Program-made: the position numbers and the translations under genes
In this document: piece by piece, positions 57,062 to 64,000 of the stretch
Numbering within the stretch: position 1 is the first letter of the stretch
Layout: every line of letters begins with the position of its first letter
Origin: Ga0077560 sp046330395
Lineage (GTDB): Bacteria; Actinomycetota; Thermoleophilia; Miltoncostaeales; Miltoncostaeaceae
NCBI GenBank assembly: GCA_046330395.1
Contig: JAXLSS010000008.1
Span: 46,417-110,416, forward strand
DNA length: 64,000 nucleotides
Reading direction: 5' to 3'
Notes under the pieces: generated by a model
Databases searched by the model: none
Told to the model about the DNA's origin: nothing
Seen by the model: the letters and a program-made list of their open reading frames with translations, nothing else

Positions 57062-57448
57062 TCAGCGGTGCTCGATGAACTCGATGCGGTAGCCGTCCGG
57101 GTCGCCCACGAAGCAGATGCGCGGACCGCCGGGGTAGGGGGCGTACGGCTCGCGCTCCGGGGTGATGCCCTGGGACGCCAGGCCGGCCAGCATGGCGTCG
57201 AAGTCCGTGATGGACAGGGCGATGTGGCCGTAGGCGGTGCCGATGTCGTACGGGTCGGTGCGGCCGTCGTTGAGGGTGAGCTCCAGACGGTCGTCATCGC
57301 CGGGCAGGCCCATGAAGATGATGGTGGCGGTGTCGTTGCCCACGCGCTTGCGCCCGCGCTCCTCGAAGCCCAGCGCACGGTAGAACGACAGGGACCGCTC
57401 CTCATCGAGGATGCGGATCATGGTGTGCAGCACCTCGGTGGCGGGCAT
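57062..57448 (-). CDS. Lactoylglutathione lyase (glyoxalase I)-like
   Basis: A 128-residue vicinal-oxygen-chelate protein. The four metal-ligand positions are seen: His in VLHTMIRI, Glu in RLELTLN, His in AYGHIALSI and Glu in RIEFIEHR. YPGGPRICFVGDPDGYRIEF is the standard end. It would isomerise the hemithioacetal of methylglyoxal and a thiol; actinobacteria use mycothiol, so the thiol partner is open. It is divergent from uvrB with a 46-49 base gap. Confidence 0.85.
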   Translation of the reverse strand: MPATEVLHTMIRILDEERSLSFYRALGFEERGRKRVGNDTATIIFMGLPGDDDRLELTLNDGRTDPYDIGTAYGHIALSITDFDAMLAGLASQGITPEREPYAPYPGGPRICFVGDPDGYRIEFIEHR

Positions 57449-57485
57449 GAAGCCTCCTGTTGCGGTTCGACGCCGTCGCTGACGC

Positions 57486-57491
57486 TACCCT
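57486..57491 (+). promoter_or_regulatory. Candidate -10 element for uvrB
   Basis: TACCCT ends 6 bases before the ATG at 57498, and no SD is present, suggesting a leaderless uvrB message. No LexA box was recognised here, unlike upstream of uvrA. Confidence 0.35.
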
Positions 57492-57497
57492 CTTGTG

Positions 57498-59588
57498 ATG
57501 CCCACCGCCTTCGAGCTTCACACCGGTTTCGTGCCCACGGGCGACCAGCCGCAGGCCATCGACGAGATCGTCGCCGGGCTGGGCCGTGACGAGCGGTACC
57601 AGACGCTCCTGGGCGTCACGGGCAGCGGCAAGACCTTCACCATGGCCAACGTCATCGCCCGCACCGGCCGTCCCGCGCTGGTGATCGCGCACAACAAGAC
57701 CCTGGCCGCGCAGCTGTGCAACGAGTTCCGGGAGTTCCTGCCGGGCGCCGCAGTGGAGTACTTCGTCAGCTACTACGACTACTACCAGCCGGAGGCGTAC
57801 ATCGCCTCCAGCGACACGTACATCGAGAAGGACAGCAGCATCAACGACGAGATCGACCGGCTGCGCCACGCGGCCACCGCGTCGCTCCTGGGCCGCCGGG
57901 ACGTGGTGATCGTGGCGTCGGTGAGCTGCATCTACGGTCTGGGGTCGGCCGAGGTGTACCGCGACCGGGTGGTGGTGCTGACGGTGGGCGACGAGGTGCC
58001 CCGCGAGCGCCTGTTCCGCCGGCTGGTGGAGGTGCAGTACCAGCGCAACGACACCGCGCTGGACCGCGGCCGGTTCCGCGCCCGCGGCGACGTCATCGAG
58101 ATCCAGCCGAGCTACGCCCAGACCGCCTACCGCATCAGCATGTTCGGGGACGAGGTGGAGAGCATCCACGAGTTCGACCCCCTCACCGGGGAGGTGCTGG
58201 GCACCCCCAAGCACTGCGCCATCTACCCGGCCACCCACTACGTGACGCCCCCCGATGTGATCCACCGGTCGCTGAAGGAGATCCGGGAGGAGCTGGAGAC
58301 GCAGGTGGCCATGTTCGAGGCTCAGGGGCGGCTGGTGGAGGCCCACCGGCTGCGCCAGCGCACCGAATACGACATGGAGATGATCCGCGAGCTGGGCTTC
58401 TGCAGCGGCATCGAGAACTACAGCCGCATCCTGGACGGCCGGCAGCCCGGCGAGCCCAGCCACACCCTCATCGACTTCTTCCCCGACGATTTCGTGTGCT
58501 TCATCGACGAGTCGCACAACACCATGGGGCAGCTGCGTGGCATGTACGAGGGCGACCGCTCACGCAAGCTGGCGCTGATCGAGCACGGGTTCCGGCTGCC
58601 CAGCGCCCTCGACAACCGCCCCCTGCAGCTGGACGAGTTCCTGGAGCGCGTGCCGCAGATCGTGTTCGTGTCGGCCACGCCGGGCGAGTTCGAGCGGCGC
58701 TCCTCAGGCCACGTGGTGGAGCAGATCATCCGCCCCACGGGCCTCGTGGACCCCGAGGTGGACGTGCGGGGCACCACCAACCAGATCGACGATCTGCTGC
58801 GCGAGGTGCGGGCGCGCACCGAACGCGACGAGCGCGTGCTGGTGACCACCCTCACCAAGCGCATGGCGGAGGACCTCACCGAGTACCTGTCGGAGTCGGG
58901 GGTGCGCGCCCGCTACCTGCACAGCGAGGTGGACACCCTGGAGCGCATCCGCATCGTGCGGGAGCTGCGGCTGGGCCAGTTCGACGTGCTGGTGGGGGTG
59001 AACCTGCTGCGTGAGGGCCTGGACCTGCCCGAGGTGACCCTGGTGGCCATCCTGGACGCCGACAAGGAGGGCTTCCTGCGCGGCAACACCAGCCTCATCC
59101 AGACCATCGGCCGGGCGGCCCGCAACGTGCACGGCCGAGTCATCATGTACGCCGACAAGCGCACCGAGGCCATGGACACGGCCATCGCCGAGACCGAGCG
59201 GCGGCGCGGCATCCAGCTGGCCTACAACGCCGAGCACGGCATCACGCCGCGGTCCATCGAGAAGGGCGTCAGCGACATCGTGGAGCTCCTGGGCCTGGGC
59301 GAGTCGGTGCCCGGGGGGCCCAAGCGCGGCACCCGGCGGGTGCGCGAGGAGGCCAAGGGACGCACCGCCGACGAGCTGCACGCCATGCTGGTGGACCTGG
59401 AGGCCGAGATGTTCGCGGCCGCAGATGCGCTCAAGTTCGAGCAGGCCGCCGCGCTGCGCGACCAGATCGCCGAGGTGCGGCGCGAGCTGGAGGGACGCGA
59501 CGAGGACGGCGGGGCCGGGGACGGCATGCGCGGGCGCGTGCCCGCGGCGCCGCACAAGCCCACGCGCTCGGGGCGTCGCCGGCGGTGA
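57498..59588 (+). CDS. uvrB: Excinuclease ABC subunit B
   Basis: A 696-residue DNA-damage-loading helicase of nucleotide excision repair. Motifs in order: Walker A LLGVTGSGKTFTMA, the beta-hairpin YYDYYQPEAYI, ASVSCIYGLGS, Walker B-type VCFIDESHNTMGQL, SATPGEF, GVNLLREGLDLPEVTLVAIL, QTIGRAARN and a C-terminal UVR motif (LKFEQAAALRDQIAEVRREL) that contacts UvrC. The ATG at 57498 is used; GTG at 57495 precedes it directly. A short basic tail follows the UVR motif. uvrA lies 2.4 kb downstream, separated by the FtsH-like gene. Confidence 0.96.
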   Translation: MPTAFELHTGFVPTGDQPQAIDEIVAGLGRDERYQTLLGVTGSGKTFTMANVIARTGRPALVIAHNKTLAAQLCNEFREFLPGAAVEYFVSYYDYYQPEAYIASSDTYIEKDSSINDEIDRLRHAATASLLGRRDVVIVASVSCIYGLGSAEVYRDRVVVLTVGDEVPRERLFRRLVEVQYQRNDTALDRGRFRARGDVIEIQPSYAQTAYRISMFGDEVESIHEFDPLTGEVLGTPKHCAIYPATHYVTPPDVIHRSLKEIREELETQVAMFEAQGRLVEAHRLRQRTEYDMEMIRELGFCSGIENYSRILDGRQPGEPSHTLIDFFPDDFVCFIDESHNTMGQLRGMYEGDRSRKLALIEHGFRLPSALDNRPLQLDEFLERVPQIVFVSATPGEFERRSSGHVVEQIIRPTGLVDPEVDVRGTTNQIDDLLREVRARTERDERVLVTTLTKRMAEDLTEYLSESGVRARYLHSEVDTLERIRIVRELRLGQFDVLVGVNLLREGLDLPEVTLVAILDADKEGFLRGNTSLIQTIGRAARNVHGRVIMYADKRTEAMDTAIAETERRRGIQLAYNAEHGITPRSIEKGVSDIVELLGLGESVPGGPKRGTRRVREEAKGRTADELHAMLVDLEAEMFAAADALKFEQAAALRDQIAEVRRELEGRDEDGGAGDGMRGRVPAAPHKPTRSGRRRR

Positions 59589-59640
59589 ACTCCGCGCGGG
59601 CGCGACCGGTGACCGGACGCGTCCGCGGGGATGACCGTGA

Positions 59641-61782
59641 TCAGCCGGGCTGGTGGTGGCGGGCGCGAGCCCGGAACACCCGCACGCCGCGCATGCCGGC
59701 GGTGAGGAACGCCGCGGTGTAGGCGTAGCCCTGGGTCACCGGGCGCGCCACGGGCACGCGCGGTGCGCGGCGGCGGCCGGAGCGGCGGTCGGTGGGGGCG
59801 GGGGCCTCGGCCTCCACGGGGACGCGCTCCAGGGTGGCCGGGCGGCGGCTGGGCACACGGCGGGCGGCCAGCTCGCCCAGGGTCTCCACGATCTCGTCGC
59901 GGTCCAGCTGCTCGCGGTCCAGCAGCGTGGCCGCCAGGTTGCGCAGCTCGGCCTGGTGCTCACGCAACATGGCGATGGCGTCGCGGTACGCGGTGTCCAC
60001 CATGGTGGCCACCTCGTGCTCCACCATGCGGCGGGCCTCGTCGGACATGTCGCCGTGGGGGCCGGCCACCAGCGTCAGCTGGCCCAGGCGGGACGAGAAG
60101 CCCAGCTTCTCCACCGCGCCGCGGGCGAGCTCGGTGACCTGCTCCAGGTCGTTGGCGGCGCCGGAGCTGATGGCCCCGAAGCCGATCTCCTCGGCGGCGC
60201 GGCCGGCCATCGCCACCACCATGCGCTCGTGCAGCCGCTGGGGGGACGTGAGGGCGCGGTCCTCGGTGCCGTACAGCGCCAGGCCGCCGGCATCGCCGCG
60301 GGCCAGGATGGTGACCCGCTGGGTCTTCTGGTGGGTGGGGCACAGCTCGGCGGCCAGGCAGTGGCCGGCCTCGTGCCAGGCGATCACCTCGAGCTCGCCC
60401 TCTGCCAGCCGGCGGTCGCGCTTCTCCGGTCCGGCGATGGCGCGCAGCATGCCCTCGTCCAGGTCGGCGGTGGTGATGATCTCACGCCCGCCGCGGCCGG
60501 CCATGATGGCCGACTCGTTGAGCAGGTTGGCCAGGTCGGCCCCGGCGAAGCCGGCGGTGACGGTGGCGATGCGCTCCAGGTCGTCCTCCGACTGCAGTGG
60601 CTTGCCGTCGGCGTAGAGGCGCAGGATGGCCAGACGCCCCGCCTCGGCCGGGAGGCCCACCTGCACGCGCCGGTCGAACCGCCCGGGGCGGGTGAGGGCC
60701 TTGTCCAGCATGTCGGCGCGGTTGGTGGCCGCCATCACCACGATGCGGTCACGGTCGTCGAACCCGTCCAGCTCCACCAGGAGCTGGTTGAGGGTGGCCT
60801 CCCGCTCGGAGTCGGAGCCGCTCATGCCCGACCCGCGGGCGCGGCCGATGGCGTCGATCTCGTCGAAGAAGATGATGGCCCCGCGCTGCTGCTTGCGGGC
60901 CTGGGTGAACAGGTCGCGCACGCGGGCGGCCCCCACGCCCACGTAGGTGTCCACGAAGTCCGACCCGGACACGGCGTAGAACGGCACGCCGGCCTCGCCG
61001 GCCACGGCCCTGGCCAGCAGGGTCTTGCCGGTGCCGGGCGGTCCCCACAGGATCACGCCGCGGGGCATGCGGGCACCGACGCGGGTGAAGCGCTCGGGCT
61101 CCTTGAGGAAGGTCACCACCTCCTGGAGCTCCTCCACCGCCTCGTCGCAGCCCGCCACGTCCTGGAAGCGGGTGGTGGGCGGGGTCACGCGGGCGTTGGC
61201 CCGGATGCGCCCGTGCCCGCCGGTGCCGCCGCCCCGCCGGCCGGCGGGGGTGCGGCCGCGGATGATCATCCCCCCGGCCACGATGAGCGCGAAGCCCGCG
61301 GCGACGCCCAGCGGCAGCAGCAGGCCGCCACCGGACGAGGCGGTCGCCCCGGAGGTGGCGGCGGCCCCCGACGGGGTCAGCACCACCACGCCGCGGGCCC
61401 GAAGCCAGGCGGTGAGGTCGAACACGCTGGGGGTGGCCTTGCTGGCGGTGGCGGCGGCGGAGCTGCCGGCCATCTCCTGGGCGGGGGTGGGCATGGGGAT
61501 GCGCGCGGCCACCACGGCGCGGCTGCGCTCGATGCCGGCCACCCAGTACCCGGCGGTGTCCACCACGGCGGCGTTGATGCGGCCCGCGCGGGCCTGCGCC
61601 AGCAGGCGGGAGTACGGGATCACCGCGGGGGTGCGCGTGGACCCGAGGGGGGCCACCAGGCCCGCGGAGGGCTGGGCCGCGGTGGGCGGTGCGGTGGCGG
61701 CGCCGGCCAGGTTGGGGGCCATCATCACCGCCACGAGCGCGAGCGCGAGGATGCATCGCCGGATCAGTGCGGTGAGAGCCAT
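59641..61782 (-). CDS. FtsH-type membrane AAA+ zinc protease
   Basis: A 713-residue membrane protease. It has an N-terminal signal/anchor (CILALALVAVMMAPNLAG), an extracytoplasmic domain of about 120 residues (IPYSRLLAQARAGRINAAVV), a second membrane segment (LLLPLGVAAGFALIVAGGMII), the AAA+ module with Walker A WGPPGTGKTLLA, pore loop TYVGVGAARVRDLF, Walker B IIFFDEIDAIG and RPGRFDRRVQVGLP, and the zinc site AWHEAGHCLAAE (HExxH). The C-terminus ends in a long basic tail. The ATG at 61782 was chosen by the membrane anchor. It degrades unneeded membrane and cytosolic proteins. The extracytoplasmic part is diverged from textbook FtsH. Confidence 0.88.
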   Translation of the reverse strand: MALTALIRRCILALALVAVMMAPNLAGAATAPPTAAQPSAGLVAPLGSTRTPAVIPYSRLLAQARAGRINAAVVDTAGYWVAGIERSRAVVAARIPMPTPAQEMAGSSAAATASKATPSVFDLTAWLRARGVVVLTPSGAAATSGATASSGGGLLLPLGVAAGFALIVAGGMIIRGRTPAGRRGGGTGGHGRIRANARVTPPTTRFQDVAGCDEAVEELQEVVTFLKEPERFTRVGARMPRGVILWGPPGTGKTLLARAVAGEAGVPFYAVSGSDFVDTYVGVGAARVRDLFTQARKQQRGAIIFFDEIDAIGRARGSGMSGSDSEREATLNQLLVELDGFDDRDRIVVMAATNRADMLDKALTRPGRFDRRVQVGLPAEAGRLAILRLYADGKPLQSEDDLERIATVTAGFAGADLANLLNESAIMAGRGGREIITTADLDEGMLRAIAGPEKRDRRLAEGELEVIAWHEAGHCLAAELCPTHQKTQRVTILARGDAGGLALYGTEDRALTSPQRLHERMVVAMAGRAAEEIGFGAISSGAANDLEQVTELARGAVEKLGFSSRLGQLTLVAGPHGDMSDEARRMVEHEVATMVDTAYRDAIAMLREHQAELRNLAATLLDREQLDRDEIVETLGELAARRVPSRRPATLERVPVEAEAPAPTDRRSGRRRAPRVPVARPVTQGYAYTAAFLTAGMRGVRVFRARARHHQPG

Positions 61783-61942
61783 GGTGTGTCCCGTGCCGTG
61801 GGGGATGCCGCGTCGATCGCCCCGGGTGCCACCGTCATCGGCGCCGACGCCGCGGACCTGAGCGGCGGCGGTCTCGCCGTGGACACGATAGGGGGCACCC
61901 CCCGTCAAGCCGCCCCGTTCGGGTGTGACACCTGTCGGGGGG
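61783..61942. other. Intergenic region between ftsH-like gene and uvrA
   Basis: This 160-base gap holds no open frame worth calling. On the minus strand TTGACG and TATCGT lie 12 bases apart, too close for a normal promoter. The uvrA control elements are at its right end. Confidence 0.4.
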
Positions 61943-61956
61943 AGTACACTTGTTCG
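61943..61956 (+). promoter_or_regulatory. Candidate LexA (SOS) box at uvrA
   Basis: AGTACACTTGTTCG matches the Gram-positive/actinobacterial LexA pattern CGAAC-N4-GTTCG at most positions (GTAC instead of GAAC in the left arm). It overlaps TACACT (61945-61950), a likely -10 that lies 10 bases before the GTG start, so repression by occlusion is plausible. Confidence 0.5.
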
Positions 61957-61960
61957 CACC

Positions 61961-64000
61961 GTGCCGCCGCCGTCCCGTCCCCACGCCCCCGACGTCGTGC
62001 GCGTCGTCGGGGCACGCGAGCACAACCTCAAGGACGTCACGGTGGAGATCCCGCGTGACGCGCTGGTGGTGATCACCGGGCTGTCGGGCAGCGGCAAGTC
62101 CAGTCTGGCGTTCGACACGCTGTACGCGGAGGGACAGCGTCGGTACGTGGAGAGTCTGTCCGCGTACGCGCGCCAATTCCTCGGCCAGATGGATAAACCT
62201 GAGGTTGATCACATCGACGGGTTGTCGCCCGCCATCTCGATCGACCAGAAGACGACCAGCAAGAACCCGCGGTCCACGGTGGCCACGGTCACCGAGGCCT
62301 ACGACTACCTGCGCCTGCTGTACGCGCGCATCGGCGAGGCCCACTGCCACATCTGCGGCAAGCCCATCACGGGCCAGAGCGCCGAGCAGATCGTGGACCG
62401 CGTGCTGGAGCTACCGGAGGCCACCCGGTTCATGGTGCTGGCGCCGCTGGTGCGGGGGCGCAAGGGCGAGCACCGCGACGTGCTGGAGCACATTCGCGGC
62501 GAGGGGTTCACCCGCGTGGCGGTGGACGGCCAGGTGCTGCTGCTGGAGGACGTGCCGGAGCTGGAGCGCAACAAGCAGCACACCATCGAGGTGGTGGTGG
62601 ACCGGCTGGTCATCCGCGACGACCTGCGCCGCCGGCTCACCGAGGCCGTGGAGACCGCAACCCAGCTGGCCGACGGCCTGGTGCGCATCCAGGAGGTCGG
62701 CGGCGCCGAGCGCACCTGGACCTACTCCGAGAAGTTCGCGTGCACCGAGCACGGGGCCTCCCTGTCCGAGCTGGCCCCGCGGGTGTTCTCGTTCAACGCC
62801 CCGCACGGCGCCTGCCCGGTGTGCACCGGCCTGGGGTTCACCCCCGAGGTGGACCCGGAGCTGGTCATCGCCCCCGAGCGCACCCTGTCCGACGGGGCGG
62901 TCATCCCGTGGGCCGACCGGACCACCGACTACTACGAGCTGCTGCTCACGGCCATCTCCGACGAGTACGACATCCCGCTGAACCGGCCCTGGACGATGCT
63001 GACGGCCAAGCACCAGGAGCTGATGCTGTACGGGCCGCCGGGCGGCCGCCGGCAGCGCATGTACCTGGGCAAGCGCAAGGGCGGCGGCAACCCGGTGGGC
63101 TGGTTCGAGGGCGTCATCCCGCAGCTGCGCCGCCAGCACACCACCTCGATGTCGCAGGCGGTGCGCGACGCCGCCGAGCAGTACATGTCACTGCGGCCGT
63201 GCTCGGCCTGCGGGGGCGCGCGCCTTCGCCCCGAGGTGCTGGCGGTCACGGTGGGCGGGCTCAGCATCCACCAGCTGTGCCAGCTCTCGGTGGAGGAGGC
63301 CTTCACGTTCCTGGAGGGGCTCGACCTGGACCGCACCCGCACCCTCATCGGCGAGCGCATCATCCGCGAGGTCTCCGCCCGCCTGCGTTTCCTGGTGGAC
63401 GTGGGCGTGGGGTACCTCACCCTGGAACGCGCCGCGGGCACGCTCTCCGGCGGGGAGGCACAGCGCATCCGGCTGGCCACCCAGATCGGGAGCGGCCTCA
63501 TGGGCGTGCTGTACATCCTGGACGAGCCGTCCATCGGGCTGCACCAGCGCGACAACCGCAAGCTCATCGGCACCCTCGAGCGCCTGCGCGACCAGGGCAA
63601 CACCGTACTGGTGGTGGAGCACGACGAGGACATGATGCGTGCGGCCGACCACCTCATCGACATGGGGCCGGGCGCCGGCGAGCACGGCGGGCGCGTGGTG
63701 GCGCACGGCACCCCGGCCCAGGTGGAGGCCCACCCGGATTCGGTCACGGGGGCGTTCCTGTCGGGGCGCCGCACCATCCGCACCCCCGACGCACGACGGG
63801 ACGGCCGCGGGTGGCTGCGCGTGAAGGGCGCGCGCGAGCACAACCTGCGCGGCATCGACGTGGACATCCCGGTGGGGGCCTTCACCTGCGTCACGGGCGT
63901 GAGCGGGTCGGGGAAGAGCACCCTGGTCAACGGCATCATCCTGCGGGCCCTGGCGGGGCGGCTGTCACGCCGGCCGCGGCGCGCCGGGCGGCACGACGCC
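61961..64000 (+). CDS. uvrA: Excinuclease ABC subunit A (cut by the window edge)
   Basis: The first 680 residues of UvrA, open to the end of the window. It starts VPPPSRPHAPDVVRVVGARE; the GTG at 61961 is the natural start. Visible are the first Walker A (ITGLSGSGKSSLAFDTLY), CHICGKP and CPVCTGLGF cysteines, the CSACGGARL zinc module, the ABC signature TLSGGEAQRIRLATQIGSG, YILDEPSIGLHQRD, and the second Walker A (VTGVSGSGKSTLVN) near 63,895. With UvrB it scans for DNA damage. The LexA-like box upstream suggests SOS control. The frame is clean. Confidence 0.97.
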   Translation, partial: MPPPSRPHAPDVVRVVGAREHNLKDVTVEIPRDALVVITGLSGSGKSSLAFDTLYAEGQRRYVESLSAYARQFLGQMDKPEVDHIDGLSPAISIDQKTTSKNPRSTVATVTEAYDYLRLLYARIGEAHCHICGKPITGQSAEQIVDRVLELPEATRFMVLAPLVRGRKGEHRDVLEHIRGEGFTRVAVDGQVLLLEDVPELERNKQHTIEVVVDRLVIRDDLRRRLTEAVETATQLADGLVRIQEVGGAERTWTYSEKFACTEHGASLSELAPRVFSFNAPHGACPVCTGLGFTPEVDPELVIAPERTLSDGAVIPWADRTTDYYELLLTAISDEYDIPLNRPWTMLTAKHQELMLYGPPGGRRQRMYLGKRKGGGNPVGWFEGVIPQLRRQHTTSMSQAVRDAAEQYMSLRPCSACGGARLRPEVLAVTVGGLSIHQLCQLSVEEAFTFLEGLDLDRTRTLIGERIIREVSARLRFLVDVGVGYLTLERAAGTLSGGEAQRIRLATQIGSGLMGVLYILDEPSIGLHQRDNRKLIGTLERLRDQGNTVLVVEHDEDMMRAADHLIDMGPGAGEHGGRVVAHGTPAQVEAHPDSVTGAFLSGRRTIRTPDARRDGRGWLRVKGAREHNLRGIDVDIPVGAFTCVTGVSGSGKSTLVNGIILRALAGRLSRRPRRAGRHDA

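Noticed and set aside
59614..59625. CGGACGCGTCCG palindrome between uvrB and ftsH-like genes
   Set aside because: Twelve bases, no loop or T-tract; expected fairly often in such GC-rich DNA, so not called as a terminator.
61895..61922. TTGACG...TATCGT as the ftsH-like promoter
   Set aside because: The spacing is only 12 bases, outside the range for a sigma-A promoter.
59653..62058. Plus-strand open frame of about 800 codons over the FtsH gene
   Set aside because: Antisense to clear AAA+ and HEAGH motifs; the translation is Gly/His/Ala-rich with no domain.

Overview
The window is uniformly GC-rich bacterial DNA with tightly packed genes, many GTG/TTG starts and 1-8 base start/stop overlaps. 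Gene content fits a deep-branching actinobacterium, possibly Thermoleophilia-like: two-subunit GlyRS next to PPDK, a dgt-dnaG-rpoD operon, DUF4032, an ACT-domain malic enzyme and DUF4395-thioredoxin. The phylum call is an inference from gene content. No insertion sequence, phage, CRISPR array or rRNA was seen.

Layout. (1) 0.1-5.7 kb: glyQ-glyS-ppdK, a translationally coupled housekeeping operon. (2) 5.8-8.6 kb: two tandem paralogous soluble Aer-like PAS proteins. (3) 8.5-29.3 kb: a surface-polysaccharide island. It holds glycosyltransferases (five), a Wzy-like polymerase, two Wzz-like chain-length proteins, TagA/WecG, a Wzx-like flippase, a CsaB-like pyruvyl transferase and a sugar-modification cassette (epimerase, DUF4910 aminopeptidase, RmlC-like cupin, C-methyltransferase, glucose-1-phosphate cytidylyltransferase, PIG-L deacetylase). 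It also holds a class III aminotransferase and two secreted paralogues of an unrecognised family. (4) 29.4-33.2 kb: two hypothetical genes, a membrane diguanylate cyclase, a CbiX/SirB chelatase and one more hypothetical. (5) 33.1-38.3 kb: dgt-dnaG-rpoD, then a DUF4032 protein. (6) 38.3-47.1 kb: accessory genes: small membrane protein, quinone oxidoreductase, SRPBCC, MMPL transporter, HAD phosphatase, 2TM protein, NTF2-like, methyltransferase, AraC regulator. (7) 47.1-56.9 kb: tRNA-Leu(CAA), malic enzyme, radical SAM/SPASM protein, polA, methyltransferase, DUF4395-thioredoxin, rpsA, coaE and a lytic transglycosylase. (8) 57-64 kb: glyoxalase I, uvrB, an FtsH-type protease and uvrA, which runs off the right edge.

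The island and its neighbours separate glyQ-glyS-ppdK from dgt-dnaG-rpoD, two blocks that sit next to each other in some bacteria. Together the island genes describe one envelope glycan route: NDP-sugar making and tailoring, lipid-linked assembly, flipping, polymerisation, length control and pyruvylation, with the two secreted proteins as possible partners.

Quality warning: single-base insertions/deletions, mostly in G/C runs, break reading frames at 20.3-23.1 kb, near 28.11 kb and 41.37 kb, and densely from 44.5 to 56.9 kb. They hit essential genes (rpsA, coaE, polA) and also the anticodon stem of the tRNA gene, so I read them as sequence or assembly errors, not gene decay. Such genes are listed as CDS over their full span, with the breaks noted.
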